NCBI GenBank assembly: GCA_963702755.1
Contig: CAVPDZ010000011.1
Span: forward strand, 35,914 to 99,913
Length of the DNA stretch: 64,000 nucleotides
Source of the DNA: JAJPKK01 sp963702755
GTDB taxonomy: Bacteria; Pseudomonadota; Alphaproteobacteria; Rhizobiales; Xanthobacteraceae
Direction of reading: 5' to 3'
Both the position numbers and the translations under genes were made by a program. The notes under the pieces are model-generated. The model did no database searches and was not told where the DNA came from. It saw only the letters and a list, made by a program, of their open reading frames with translations. Below, piece after piece: positions 9,336 through 21,900 of this stretch (the stretch's first letter is position 1; each line of letters starts with the position of its first letter).

Positions 9336-9364
9336 GAAATGGCCGGGATGAACCCGGCCATTTC
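9336..9364 (-). terminator. Hairpin downstream of the Lys/Thr-rich gene
   Basis: GAAATGGCCGGG (9336-9347) and CCCGGCCATTTC (9353-9364) form a perfect 12-base stem with a 5-base loop, 39 bases past the stop of the minus-strand gene at 9403. On the minus strand it is followed only by ATTTGT, so the T tract is weak. A bidirectional terminator between convergent genes is the simplest reading. Confidence 0.55.
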
Positions 9365-9402
9365 AAACCATCCGGCGCCAACGCCCCCGCTGGGGGACGG
9401 CC

Positions 9403-9705
9403 TTAGACTGCGGCGTGCTTGGTCGACGTCGGCTTCGTCGTCGGCTTGTGCTTCGCGACGTGCTTGTTCGCGCTCTTGGTCTTGCTGGCGGTATGCTTGG
9501 TCGACGTGTGCTTGCTCGCGACATGCTTCGACGAAGTCTTTGCCGTATGAGACTTGGTCGTAGCGTGCGCCGTCTTCGTCGATTTGGCCGGCTTCGTCAC
9601 GCTGGCGGTGTGGGTGGGTTGCTTGGTCGTGGTCTTGGCCACAGCGGTGAGCGGAAGCGCGGCGACGCTTGCGGCGACCAACGCAACGGCGAGTTTACGG
9701 AACAT
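9403..9705 (-). CDS. Small secreted Lys/Thr/Ala-rich low-complexity protein
   Basis: A 100-residue protein with a clear signal peptide (MFRKLAVALVAASVAALPLT, cut near AVA). The mature chain of about 76 residues is almost entirely Lys, Thr, Ala, Ser and His, with repeats of the form SKHTSTKHTASKTKS. It is strongly basic and has no cysteine or predicted fold. The composition recalls histone-H1-like tails and small cell-envelope proteins of rhizobia, but the function is unknown. AGGATA precedes the ATG. A hairpin lies downstream. Confidence 0.7.
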   Translation of the reverse strand: MFRKLAVALVAASVAALPLTAVAKTTTKQPTHTASVTKPAKSTKTAHATTKSHTAKTSSKHVASKHTSTKHTASKTKSANKHVAKHKPTTKPTSTKHAAV

Positions 9706-9964
9706 ATCTGTATCCTTTCAAGATTTTGTCGGGCGGCCTGCGCCCATTGTTATTGCCCGGATGATTTGCCCGGGTGATCGCCCAGTTGATTATCGAGGAC
9801 TAGCCCCATCCGAATCGTCCAGTCGATCGAATTCGACCGGCTCGTGACCGATCTTGACGCTAAACATGCGCGGGTTAACCTTAACTTTGCCTGAAAGGCG
9901 CTGTGCTTCCGGTTCACCTACATGAACCGGGCTGAACAATCCGGCTACGGAAGTCGAACATCGC

Positions 9965-10306
9965 TCACTCCTCCGCCTTTTCCGCGGCAGTTTGGGTCGA
10001 GGCAAGGATCCACGCGAAATACCGCTCGTCGACGCTCTCGATCGGCAGCACCATGATGGCCGGCGTGTCGTACGGATGCGTCGCCTTGACGCCGGAGCGT
10101 ACCTTCTCGGCCAGCGAGGCGCGGGTCTTGACGATCATCACCACCTCGTCGGCGCGCTCGATCGCGCCTTCCCAGCGATAGACCGAGACCATTCCGGGCA
10201 GGATGTTAACGCACGCAGCGAGGTGGTCCTCGATCAGCGCACGTCCGGCCTTCTCGGCCTCGACAAGGGAAGGATAGGTCGTATAGATCAACACCGCGCG
10301 CTCCAT
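9965..10306 (-). CDS. cutA: Divalent-cation tolerance protein CutA1
   Basis: A 113-residue member of the CutA1 family, small cytoplasmic trimers linked to copper/divalent metal tolerance. Diagnostic stretches are visible: LIYTTYPSLVEAEKAGRALI at the start, LAACVNILPGMVSVYRWEG with the conserved Cys, then VKATHPYDTPAIMVLPI. The start at 10306 is supported by GGAGG just upstream; the frame extends another 37 codons without a ribosome site. It is divergent from nadK across about 80 bases that must hold both promoters. Confidence 0.92.
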   Translation of the reverse strand: MERAVLIYTTYPSLVEAEKAGRALIEDHLAACVNILPGMVSVYRWEGAIERADEVVMIVKTRASLAEKVRSGVKATHPYDTPAIMVLPIESVDERYFAWILASTQTAAEKAEE

Positions 10307-10388
10307 CCGAGAGCCTCCGTCGCCGGCCTTCTGCAATCGAACCGGCACTATTTTTGCCGATTCAGCGAATGCCCATGAGCTATCGCCA

Positions 10389-11156
10389 ATGAGCCGCGAC
10401 CGCGTCGCCTTCGTCAACAGTCCGATTCCGGAAGCTGAAGCCGCGCGCGATGCCTTGACGCTGCGCTACGGCGGCGTCGCGCCGGTCGATGCCGACGTGA
10501 TCGTCGCGCTCGGCGGCGACGGTTTGATGCTGCAGACCCTGCATACGTTCATGGCGACCGGCAAGCCGATCTACGGCATGAACCGCGGGACCATCGGCTT
10601 CATGATGAACGAGTATCGCGAGGACGGCCTGCGGGAACGTCTCGCGGCAGCCGAGGAGACGGTCATCCACCCGCTCGAGATGCGCGCGATCGACAGCGCG
10701 GGCAAGCTGCACGAGGCGCAAGCCATCAACGAGGTCTCGCTGTTCCGCGAGACCTACCAGCTCGCGCGGCTGCGCATCCTGGTGGACGGCACCGAGCGTC
10801 TTGCCCAGCTTGCGGCCGACGGCGTGATGGTGGCGACGCCGGCAGGCTCGACCGCCTACAATCTTTCCGCCCAAGGTCCGATCATTCCGATCGGCGCACC
10901 GCTGCTGGCGCTGACGCCCATCAGCCCGTTCCGCCCACGGCGCTGGCACGGCGCCTTGCTGCCGGATACCGCCGTCGTCACCATCGAGGTGCTCGAGGCC
11001 GACAAGCGCCCGGTCGCCGCCGTTGCCGACCACGACGAAGTGCGCTCTGTGCGCAAGGTCGACGTGTGCATGAACCGCAATATCTCACTGCACATGCTGT
11101 TCGACCCCGGCCACAATCTCGACGAGCGCATCCTGCGCGAGCAGTTCGGGGTGTGA
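10389..11156 (+). CDS. nadK: NAD kinase
   Basis: Phosphorylates NAD to NADP in the cytoplasm. The 255 residues fit the short alphaproteobacterial form. The signature ALGGDGLMLQTLH (GGDG at residues 42-45) is present, followed by YGMNRGTIGFMMN, INEVSLFRE, and DGVMVATPAGSTAYNLSAQGP, all canonical for the family. The frame is intact. It lies head-to-head with cutA and tail-to-tail with lepA, about 50 bases apart. Confidence 0.95.
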   Translation: MSRDRVAFVNSPIPEAEAARDALTLRYGGVAPVDADVIVALGGDGLMLQTLHTFMATGKPIYGMNRGTIGFMMNEYREDGLRERLAAAEETVIHPLEMRAIDSAGKLHEAQAINEVSLFRETYQLARLRILVDGTERLAQLAADGVMVATPAGSTAYNLSAQGPIIPIGAPLLALTPISPFRPRRWHGALLPDTAVVTIEVLEADKRPVAAVADHDEVRSVRKVDVCMNRNISLHMLFDPGHNLDERILREQFGV

Positions 11157-11208
11157 AATAGGCGAGATTTTCAGTGCGATCGCGCGCAGGCAACGCACCA
11201 GCGGCCGA

Positions 11209-13021
<1,813 letters not shown>

Positions 13022-13270
13022 GGCCCGCATGTAGCAATGCCGGGGCCAAGATGGAAGCCGGAAGCGGCCGCAATGGCTGGCGCGAGGCGCAATCGAGCCG
13101 CCGGTAACCCTCAACCCGCATGCGAGGGCTAAAAAAGGGCCTCTCAACGGAGCTATTTTCGCTCGCCCTTCCCTTGCCCGGCCGCATGGCTTAGGCCACA
13201 AAGCGGCGTCTTGCGATTCTCGTCGCGCCGCCGTAACCCCTGACCTTCGCCTGTTCGCCAGGGAGCATCC

Positions 13271-14077
13271 ATGTTCTTAGACGGTCTCAAGGCGGCCTTT
13301 CTCGGCATCGTGGAAGGCCTCACCGAGTACATTCCGGTGTCTTCGACGGGGCACCTTCTGCTGCTGCAGCACTTTTTCGGCTTCAGCGACGAGGCGTTCG
13401 GCAACACCTTCGCGGTCCTGATCCAGCTCGGCGCCATCCTGGCGCTGCTGTCGATCTACTTCACGCGGCTGCTCGCGCTCGCGATCGGCTTGTTCAGCGA
13501 TCCCAACGCCCGCCGCTTCGTGATCGGGGTGCTGATCGCCTTCCTCCCCGCCGCCGTCATCGGCGCGATCTTCCACGACTTCATCAAGAACGTGCTGTTC
13601 AACCCCTGGATCGTGTGCTTCAGCCTGATCGCCGGCGGGGCCGTGCTGATCTATGTCGATAGCCTCGACCTCAAGCCGCGCTATCACGATGCCACCGGCT
13701 TTTCGCTGCCGATGTATCTCGGCATCGGCATTTGCCAGTGCCTCGCCATGGTCCCCGGCGTGTCGCGGTCCGGCGCCACCATCGTGGCGGCGCTGCTGCT
13801 CGGCGCTGACCGCCGCTCGGCGGCGGAATTCTCGTTCTATCTCGCGATGCCGACCATGGTCGGGGCGTTCGCCTATGATTTCTACAAGAATGCCGGCCAC
13901 ATGTCCGGCTCCAACATGATCATGGTGGCGATCGGCTTCGTGATGTCTTTCATCTGCGGCTGGTTTGTCGTGAAAACCCTGCTCGACTACGTGTCGGGGC
14001 ACGGCTTCGACGTGTTCGCCTGGTGGCGGGTCGGCGTCGGCACGCTCGGCCTGATCGGACTTGCGATCGTGGGTTGA
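13271..14077 (+). CDS. uppP: Undecaprenyl-diphosphatase (UppP/BacA)
   Basis: Integral membrane phosphatase that recycles undecaprenyl pyrophosphate for peptidoglycan and other envelope polymers; overexpression gives bacitracin resistance. The 268 residues are typical. The two signature regions are present: EGLTEYIPVSSTGHLLL near the N-terminus and MVPGVSRSGATIVAALLLG in the middle, surrounded by about eight hydrophobic segments. CAGGGAG precedes the ATG. Divergent from lepA across about 250 bases. Confidence 0.95.
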   Translation: MFLDGLKAAFLGIVEGLTEYIPVSSTGHLLLLQHFFGFSDEAFGNTFAVLIQLGAILALLSIYFTRLLALAIGLFSDPNARRFVIGVLIAFLPAAVIGAIFHDFIKNVLFNPWIVCFSLIAGGAVLIYVDSLDLKPRYHDATGFSLPMYLGIGICQCLAMVPGVSRSGATIVAALLLGADRRSAAEFSFYLAMPTMVGAFAYDFYKNAGHMSGSNMIMVAIGFVMSFICGWFVVKTLLDYVSGHGFDVFAWWRVGVGTLGLIGLAIVG

Positions 14078-14131
14078 GGCGCCCGCAATTCGCGGCGCGG
14101 ACCGGCCTCTCGTTCTTCGTGTGGAGACTAG

Positions 14132-15103
14132 CTACGCCGAGCGGCTGCGGAACTGGCCGGTCTTGCGGAAGCGCCATAGATAGGACGGCACGATCGCCTC
14201 GACCGCCCGCGGCACGATTCCGATCCCTTCGAGGGTGCGGCCATCGCGGCGCGCCTCATCGGAGACGACGTTGTCGTAGCGCAGCAGTTCGACCTGATCG
14301 CGGGTGAGCAGCGGTTTCGGCATCAGTTCGAGGAACGTCGCCTGGAACTTGGCGACGGGGAACGGCAGCGGCACCAGCAGCCGATGGCGCTCGATGGTCG
14401 CGAGAACGAATTGCATCAGCGCCTTGAAGGTGAAGACTTCCGGCCCGCCGCATTCGTAGATCGCACCCGGCGTCGTTACGCCATCGATCGCCTTGACGAT
14501 GGCGTCGGCGACGTCGCCCGCGAACACCGGCTGAAAGCGCGTGTGGCCGCCGCCGACGAGGGGCAGCACCGGCGAGACGCGCGCCAGCGCCGCAAAGCGA
14601 TTGAAAAAATCGTCGTTGGGCCCGAACAGGATCGACGGCCGGAAGATGACGGCGCCGGGCGCCGCTTCGAGCACCAGCTTCTCGCCCTCCGCCTTGGCGC
14701 GGGCATAGGCCGCGGTCGAGTGCTCGTCGGCGCCGATGGCCGAGACATGGATCATGCGGGCATCTTCCCCTGCCGCCGCTTGCGCGACCGTCTGGGCGCC
14801 GGCCGCCTGCACCTCCTCGAACCGCTGCTGGCCGGACTCGAACAGGATGCCGACGAGATTGATCACGACCTGGCTGTCGCGCACTGCCGCCAAAACCGAG
14901 GGCCGGTGGCGGATGTTGGCTTGCACCGCATGGATCTGGCCGACGCGGCCCAGCGGCTGCAGATGCCCGGTCAACTCCGGCCGGCGGCAGGCGACGCGGA
15001 TGCGGTATCCCTGCTTCGCGAGCGCCCGCACCACATGGCGGCCGAGAAATCCCGAGCCGCCGAAGACCGTGATCAGGGTGTCCATATTGGATTGCGCCGT
15101 CAT
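14132..15103 (-). CDS. NDUFA9-like NAD(P)-binding reductase (extended SDR)
   Basis: A 323-residue atypical short-chain dehydrogenase like the complex I NDUFA9 subunit found in many alphaproteobacteria. The Rossmann motif VFGGSGFLGRHVVRALA opens the protein, followed by VINLVGILFE, then the AYARAKAEGE region and IFRPSILFGPNDDFFN. The role is probably complex I assembly or stability, or quinone/lipid-linked reduction, by analogy. The start at 15103 is supported by GGCGAGG; ATG 15085 gives a shorter form but has no ribosome site. Confidence 0.85.
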   Translation of the reverse strand: MTAQSNMDTLITVFGGSGFLGRHVVRALAKQGYRIRVACRRPELTGHLQPLGRVGQIHAVQANIRHRPSVLAAVRDSQVVINLVGILFESGQQRFEEVQAAGAQTVAQAAAGEDARMIHVSAIGADEHSTAAYARAKAEGEKLVLEAAPGAVIFRPSILFGPNDDFFNRFAALARVSPVLPLVGGGHTRFQPVFAGDVADAIVKAIDGVTTPGAIYECGGPEVFTFKALMQFVLATIERHRLLVPLPFPVAKFQATFLELMPKPLLTRDQVELLRYDNVVSDEARRDGRTLEGIGIVPRAVEAIVPSYLWRFRKTGQFRSRSA

Positions 15104-15337
15104 GGCCAGCCTCGCCAACGCGCCCAAACGGCGCCGCCCCGCGCCACCCGCGGGCTTGTGCGGCGCGGCATACCGGATCGCTCCGCGGCTGTACAGGGGT
15201 GAGGTGGGAGATGCCACGGGCCGTCGAGCGGCCTAATCCGCGCTCAGGTCGGGACTGCCGGCGCCCTTCGCGCTACGTCTGCGTCTCTACTGCTGAGGCG
15301 ACGCCATCGGAGGAAGCAGGCGATCCGGGCGATCACG

Positions 15338-15367
15338 TTGACAATCCCGACCCTGCCCCCTTATGTG
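15338..15367 (+). promoter_or_regulatory. Predicted sigma-70-type promoter of tRNA-Leu
   Basis: A perfect -35 hexamer TTGACA (15338-15343) and a weak -10 TATGTG (15362-15367) at 18-base spacing. This places the start about 5 bases upstream of the mature tRNA end at 15378. Confidence 0.5.
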
Positions 15368-15377
15368 TGCGGCCGTT

Positions 15378-15462
15378 GCCCAGATGGCGGAATTGGTAGA
15401 CGCGCTGGTTTCAGGTACCAGTGGTGAAAGCCGTGGAGGTTCGAGTCCTCTTCTGGGCACCA
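15378..15462 (+). tRNA. tRNA-Leu (anticodon CAG)
   Basis: An 85-base tRNA. The acceptor arms GCCCAGA and TCTGGGC pair, with A and an encoded CCA following. The class II long variable arm, the TTCGAGTC T loop and a D arm with GGAATTGGTAG are all present. The anticodon stem CTGGT/ACCAG encloses TTCAGGT, placing CAG at 15412-15414, which reads CUG leucine codons. Confidence 0.95.
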
Positions 15463-15728
15463 GGGCTTCAGGGGCGAAGCGTCCACCCGCCTTCCCCGTC
15501 GCATGTAATCTGGCTCGCTGCCCGCGAGTGGCCTATCCGATCGCAAAAATTCTCCAACATGCGTCCTGCTCTTCGAGAGTTCAGCCACGTCGTGCCGGCG
15601 AGCACGCCCTTGAACGTCGTTGAATTGCAATAGTCGCGGGATAAAATCCCGACATTGCTCAGGGTGCGCGCCGGACGCACTAAGGAACTGGAAGTCACCT
15701 TCTCCAAGCTTTCCTGTGGCGTTGCTCG

Positions 15729-16001
15729 ATGCAGCACGCGTTGCTCTTCTATCGTATTGCCCGGACTTGCGGTTACTCCGTAGTCCAGTCGCTGAGGTTT
15801 GCACTGTTCAGAACGCCGCTCCCGGACCGGCCCGAGCACCTCAGGCTGCGGATGAAAGAGGTGAAGGAGCAGATGCACGAGCATCTCTCGAAGTTCGCCG
15901 AGCTTGGAGACGATGAGGTACGCCAGCGTCCATCGGCGAAATGGATCGATGCGAACGTGTCCCGCGACATGCAACCGCCGGTGCCCGATCAGAACGCTTA
16001 A
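15729..16001 (+). CDS. Small hypothetical protein
   Basis: A 90-residue frame beginning MQHALLFYRIARTCGYSVVQ, with a moderately hydrophobic N-terminal half and a charged middle (MKEVKEQMHEHLSKFAELGDDE). No family is recognised. Codon use resembles real genes better than the overlapping frames do. It stands alone between the tRNA and the GGDEF-EAL gene, without a strong ribosome binding site. The approximately 265 bases upstream (15463-15728) show nothing convincing. Confidence 0.4.
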   Translation: MQHALLFYRIARTCGYSVVQSLRFALFRTPLPDRPEHLRLRMKEVKEQMHEHLSKFAELGDDEVRQRPSAKWIDANVSRDMQPPVPDQNA

Positions 16002-16164
16002 ACGACCCCCTGCCCGCCGGCCTCGGCCGCGCGCGGTTAATGTCACGTTAATCCCTGCTCGCAACATCCCGTTATCCCATTTCCTTAAGCGCAGATTATT
16101 CCAGCTCTGCTACGCAAATCCTTGGGACTGCGTCCTATAATTTCTGCTCCGAAGAAGGGCGGCC

Positions 16165-18877
16165 ATGACCGCTGAGGTCAGTTCGCGCGCATTGCGCAAT
16201 CTGTTTGGCATTGCTGTCGCGATCCTCAGCGTTGCGACGCTTGCTGCCGGCTTGACCGTGTGGGGGATGCGCGCCGATGCGATCGCCGGCGCGGAGCGCG
16301 ACACCGGCAACCTGGCCACGATCTTCGCCGAGCAGATGAACCACTTCGTCAAGGCATTCGATGCGACGCTCGTGGACATGCAGAACTCGCCTCGTCGCGA
16401 CCGAGGCGTCGGCGCCTGACAAATATGAGAGTGCAATCCGCTCCGAGGATGTTCACCGGTTCTTGCTGGCGCTCGCGAAAAAGCTGCCGCATGCCGATGT
16501 GATTGCTGTGATCGACGCGCAAGGGCGCGTCGTCAACCACTCCAAAGACTGGCCGGCGCCGCCGATCGACGTCTCCGATCGCGAGTTTTTCCAGGTGCAA
16601 AAAAGCGGCGCCGCACCTGGCGTCTATGTCAGCACGCCCGTCGTCAGTCGCGGGACCGGCGAATGGACGATCTTCTTCTCGCGGCGGCTCGAAACCGCTC
16701 AGAAGAAATTCCTTGGCCTCGTGCAGATCGGCATCCGGCTTAATTTCTTTCGCGAAGTCTACGGGTCGATCGGTTCGTTGACCGATCAGACGTTTCTGTT
16801 CCTGCGTCGCGATGGGACGATACTGGTGCGCTATCCCGACGACAGAAATCGCGCCGGCGAGAAAATGCCGCCTCAATCGCCATGGTACGCAAGGGTCGCT
16901 GAGGGCGGCGGATTTTACCGGACCCCGGGCTATTTCGACGGAAGCCCTCGATTTGTCGCGGTGCGCGAGGTTGCGGATTATCCTTTGATCGTCAACGTGG
17001 CCGTGACTGAAGAAGCCGCCCTTGCCTTGTGGCACCGGCGCGCGACCATGATCGCGGCGGGAACAATCCTCACGCTCATTTGCGCTGCGCTGCTGTTGCG
17101 GGCACTCGTGATTCAGTTCCGCAAACTCGCAGAACAGCAAGCCTCCCTTGCCGAACGCGAGAGCCGCCTGACCGAGAAATCGCGCGATCTCGAGCGCGCC
17201 AATCTCCAGGTCGACGCCGCGCTCAACAACATGTCGCAAGGCCTGTGCATGTTCGACAAGGCCGGACAACTGGTGATCTGGAACGACCACTATCTTCGCG
17301 TTTACGGAATGTCGCCCGATGTCATCCGGCCGGGCCTCCGCCTGGTCGATGTGCTGGAGCATCGTCGGCGCGCCGGCAACTTCTGCGATGATCCGGAGCG
17401 GTTCGCGGAAGACCTGTGCACGCGGCTGGCCACGGGAGAAACCGTCCAGACCGTCAGCAGCCTTGGCGATGGGCGGATCATCGCGGTCGATAACAAGCCG
17501 ATGATCGGCGGCGGCTGGGTCGCAACCCACGAGGACATCACCGAACGCCGGCAGAGCGAAGAGCGCATCGCCCGCATGGCGCGGCATGATACGCTGACCG
17601 AGCTCGCCAACCGCGTGTTGTTCCGCGAGCGAATGGATGATGCGCTCAAGCTCTACGAGATCACCGGCCGTCCCTATACGGTCTTCATCTTCGATCTCGA
17701 CATGTTCAAATCGGTGAATGACTCGCTCGGCCATTTCGTGGGCGACGCCCTGCTCAAGGCGGTGGCAAAACGCCTGCAATCGGTGGCGCATGAATCCGCA
17801 ACCGTCGGGCGCCTCGGCGGCGACGAGTTCGCGATCTTGCAGCTTGCCGAGGGCAATCAGCGCGCCAACGCGGTCGCGCTGGCAAAGAAAGTGCTGAAGG
17901 TCGTCAGCGCGCCCTACGAGATCGAGGGCCACCGTCTCACGATCGGAATCAGCATCGGCATTGCGATGGCGCCGCACGACGGACTCGACGCCCAGCAATT
18001 GCTGAAGAATGCCGACCTTGCGCTCTATCGGGGCAAATCGGAAGGCCGCAACACCTATCGGTTCTTCGAGTCTCACATGGACGACGAGGTGCGGCTGCAC
18101 CGCGCGTTGGAGATCGATCTGCACAACGCGATCGCCAACCACGAGCTCGAGGCCTACTACCAGCCCCTCGTCAACGTGGAGAGCCGGGAAATCTGCGGGC
18201 TGGAGGCGCTGATCCGCTGGCACCATCCGCAGCATGGCATGATCCCGCCCGATCGTTTCATCCGGCTCGCCGAAGAGCGCGGCATGATTCATGATCTCGG
18301 CCGCTTCATGCTGCGCCAGGCGTGCCGCGACGCTGCGGCAATGCCGCCGCACATCCGCGTCGCCGTGAACCTGTCGCCAATCCAATTTCGCAGCGGCGAT
18401 CTCATGCAATTGGTGACGGCCGCGCTCGAGGAGTCCGGCCTGCCGCCGGAGCGCCTCGAACTGGAGATTACCGAATCGGTGCTGCTGCAAAAAGACGCCG
18501 GCAATTTCGCCATGTTGCATCAGATCAAGAAGCTCGGCGTTTCCATCGTGCTCGACGATTTCGGCACGGGTTATTCTTCGCTCAGCTATCTGCGGCTGTT
18601 CCCGGTCGACAAGATCAAGATCGACCAATCATTCATTCGCGAAATGCCGACGCGCGCCGATTGCGCCGCGATCGTGTGCGCCATCACGAGCCTCAGCCGC
18701 GAACTCAATATCGTGACAACCGCGGAAGGCGTCGAGACCGAGGAGCAGCTCAAGCTCGTGCGCGCCGCCGGCTGCAAGATCGCGCAGGGCTACCTGTTCG
18801 GCCGACCGATGCCAGCCTCGAAGCTGGAGCTCTCAAGTCAGATCCCGATCGCGCTGCGCCAGGTCGGCGGCCGATAA
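16165..18877 (+). CDS. Membrane GGDEF-EAL cyclic-di-GMP signalling protein (one frameshift)
   Basis: A sensor controlling cyclic-di-GMP. Domains in order: TM helix (residues about 12-32), a periplasmic Cache-like sensor (about 45-290), a second TM helix (MIAAGTILTLICAALLLRAL), a PAS domain with LCMFDKAGQLVIWN, a GGDEF domain with intact GRLGGDEFAIL, and an EAL domain with GLEALIRW, NLSP, ELEITES and DDFGTGYSS. Both catalytic motifs look intact, so synthesis and breakdown are both possible. The start and first helix are in another frame: one surplus base near 16384 separates DMQ from TRLVATEAS. A TATAAT (16136-16141) lies upstream. Confidence 0.9.
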
Positions 18878-18931
18878 TCCCTCGCTTGCCGCCGGGGGAT
18901 TTCATCCTTCGATATCGTTGACCCCGGCGAA

Positions 18932-18950
18932 CGCGAGCGTCTCGCTCGCG
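18932..18950. terminator. Short perfect hairpin between convergent genes
   Basis: CGCGAGCG (18932-18939) and CGCTCGCG (18943-18950) form an 8-base stem with a 3-base loop in the 82-base gap between the GGDEF-EAL stop and the penicillin-binding-protein stop. No T tract follows on either strand, so termination is only suggested by position. Confidence 0.35.
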
Positions 18951-18959
18951 CTACGCAGC

Positions 18960-21900
18960 TCACCGGTCGCCGCGCCCGTACCAGGGCACATCCGGGTCGA
19001 CTTGGCGAGGAGGCGCCCAGCGCCCGTCCTCGGCATAGCGCTGCTGCGTCCCGAACTGGTTGACCATCCGCGGGTTGGCGAGGGGATAAAGCGGCCGTTG
19101 CGCCTGGCCGGGCGGCATCATGCCGGGCATTGGCGGACGGGCATTGCCGTAACCGCCGGGATACCGGTTCGCACCGTAGTAATTGGGGCCCTGACCGGGC
19201 ATGGCGTAACGACGGTTGAACTCCGACGGATATTGGCCGCGGTTATAGTCGGCAGGGTTGCGGTTTGACCCGTAATAATTGCCCTGGCCGTAGTTCGGAT
19301 TCTGATTTCCGTAATTGCTCTGGCCATAATTGCTCTGGCCATAATTTGGTTGACCATAGTTGGTCTGACCGTAGTTCGACTGACCGTAGTTGGTCTGACG
19401 GTAATTTCCCTGGCTGTACGGGCGCTGCCAGTAGGAGCCGAACTCGCGCGGGTCGCGGGCTGCGTACTGGCGCGGCACGACTTCGCGGTTGGGTGCCGCC
19501 AGCCGATATTGGGTATTCTCCATGCGGCCGCCGCGCAGACGGAAATATTCGGTAAACGCTCCTCGCGTCGATTGCGACGCGGGATTTCCGCTGTCGAGAT
19601 CGATCGCCACCGTGGTCAGTTCGTTCTTAGCTTCCGGCGACGGCGCGTAGAGAAGCGTCTTCGGAGCATAGTTCGCCCAGGTGGCTTCGAGGACCGGCAC
19701 GACGATCGGCAGCGCCACTTTGGCCCCGGCCTGGCCGTCGCCCAGTGTGCGTCGCGTGCCGTCGGCATTGTCGTAGCCGACCCACGCGCCGACGGTGACG
19801 TCATTGGTAAAGCTCATGAACCAGGCATCGTTCTCGTTGTCGCTCGTGCCGGTCTTGCCGCCGACGTAGGGCGAAAGGCTGCCGATGTCGCGCGCGGTCC
19901 CGCGCGCGACGACGCCTTGCAGGATCGTGCGCAGCTGGAAGAACGAGGCGCGATCGCGCGAGGCGAGCCACTTCGCCTGCGGGGCATAAGTGTAGACCGT
20001 GCGGCCATCCTGCTCGATCGATTCGATGGCGTGCGGCGTGGGGCGTCGTCCCTCCATGGGGATCGATGCGTAGAATGCCGCGAGATCGATCAGATGAGTG
20101 GGCTGGACGCCGAGGATGAAGGGATAAAACGGCACGCAATCGCGATAAACCCCGGCGTCGACGGCGAGCTCGCAAACCCGCCCCAGGCTGGTCCGGGGAT
20201 CTGACGAAATTCCGCCATTGAGCAGGTTGGCGGTGACGAGATTGAGCGAGTTCTCGAGGCCGTGGCGCATGGTCACGAGGCCGCCGCTGATGCCGTCGGC
20301 ATTCTTCGGCGACCAGTAGCCTTTGTCGGGCGCATTGGGCTGGGGGTGGATCGGCGGCAGCGTGACGGCGGCGTCGCGGACCAGCGTGTTGGGCTGAAGG
20401 CCGCTGCGCAGGGCCGCGAGATACGTGAACGGCTTGACGAGCGAGCCGGGCTGACGCTCGGCCTGGGTCACGCGATTGAGTTGGCTGATCGGATAGGAGA
20501 AGCCGCCGCTCATGGCGAGAATGGCGCCGGTCTTGTTGTCGAGAACGATGACGGAGCCTTGCACGGTCGGGCGAACGCGCAACTCGGCGTAGGTCTGTTT
20601 GCCCTCGTTGATCTTGACGTAGACGAGGTCATAGAGGTCGAAGCTGTGTCGGCCCTTGATGCCGACGATCGACAGCGGAAGGACGCGGCCGTCGGCAAGT
20701 CCAACCTGCGTGTTGCGATCCTTGCCGTTGGAGAGAACGATCGCCGTCTGCCAATGCACGTCGTAGAGCGGCGAACGCGCCGTCTCGAGTGCGCGCTGCC
20801 AGGCCGGCTTCACCTTCGGCCGCGTTGAAAACTTCGATCCGGCAGAGCCGCGCGCGGACGGGGTCGCCGCGCCGGCGCCCGTCTCCTGTTCGAAACGGTG
20901 CACCGCATCGGCGAGATTTGCTTCCGCGCCATGCCATTCGACGCGATTGTTGGCGATCTCGTACTTGGCCAAGCCCTCCTGCAGGGCGGACTCGGCGGCG
21001 CGCTGCAGTTCCGGCCTGATGGTCGTGCGCACCGTCGTCGATGGGGTATTGAGCGATCCGACGCCGGCGACGTTTCGCGCCTCGCGGCTCAGGTGGTCGA
21101 GGAAATAATAGCCGGAGTCGCGCGGCGGCGTGTGGACTTGGGCAACCATTTGCGGGCAGCGCGAGCTTCGAGAGATCGAGCGCGGCCGCGGCAGCGTCGC
21201 CGTCCTCGCGCAAACGGGTCAACACGTAGCTGAGGCGCTCCTGGGCGCGGTCGGGATGACGGTCGGGGCTGTAATAGGTGGGTCCCTTGGGGAGGCCCGC
21301 CAATAACGCCGCTTCCTGCAGCGTCAGGTTCGTCGCGGACTTGCCGAAGAAATTTTGCGCCGCGAGCTCGATGCCGTAAGCACCGCGGCCGAGATAGATC
21401 GAATTGAGATAGAGCTCGAGAATTTGCGGCTTGGTCAGGGTGCGCTCGAGGCGCGAGGCGAGAACCATCTCGCGCATCTTGCGTTCGAAGGTCACGTCGT
21501 CCCCGACCAGAAGGTTCTTCACCACCTGCTGGGTGATGGTCGAGCCGCCTTGAGGCCGGCCGGGCTTCATCAGGTTGGTGTACATCGCGCGGACGATGCC
21601 GCGATCGTCGATCCCCTTGTGCTGGTAGAAGCGGTGGTCCTCGGCGGCTACGAAAGCCTTCTGCACGACGACCGGAATGTCCTTGATAGCGACCCAGACG
21701 CGCTTGTTCTTCTCGGAAAGATCGGCGAAGTGCTCGCCGGCGGCATCGAGCACGCCATTGGGTCCGGCATTCGCGGCGCGCTTGAGGCGCGCAGGGTCCG
21801 GCAACGGATCGACGAAGGCGTTGTTGTAGAACTCGATCACCTCTTCGAGCTTGATCGGCGAGTCCGCGACGTCTTCGTTCTTGCAGAATTGGCGGTAGAA

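Noticed and set aside
15463..15728. Genomic island insertion at tRNA-Leu
   Set aside because: No integrase and no repeated tRNA 3' end were found downstream.
16349..18628. 759-codon open frame on the minus strand
   Set aside because: Lies wholly antisense to the GGDEF-EAL gene, whose motifs are unmistakable; a GC-rich shadow frame.
19240..19420. Short tandem DNA repeat resembling a CRISPR array
   Set aside because: The periodic bases encode NYGQ units in the frame of the penicillin-binding protein; there are no spacers or cas genes.
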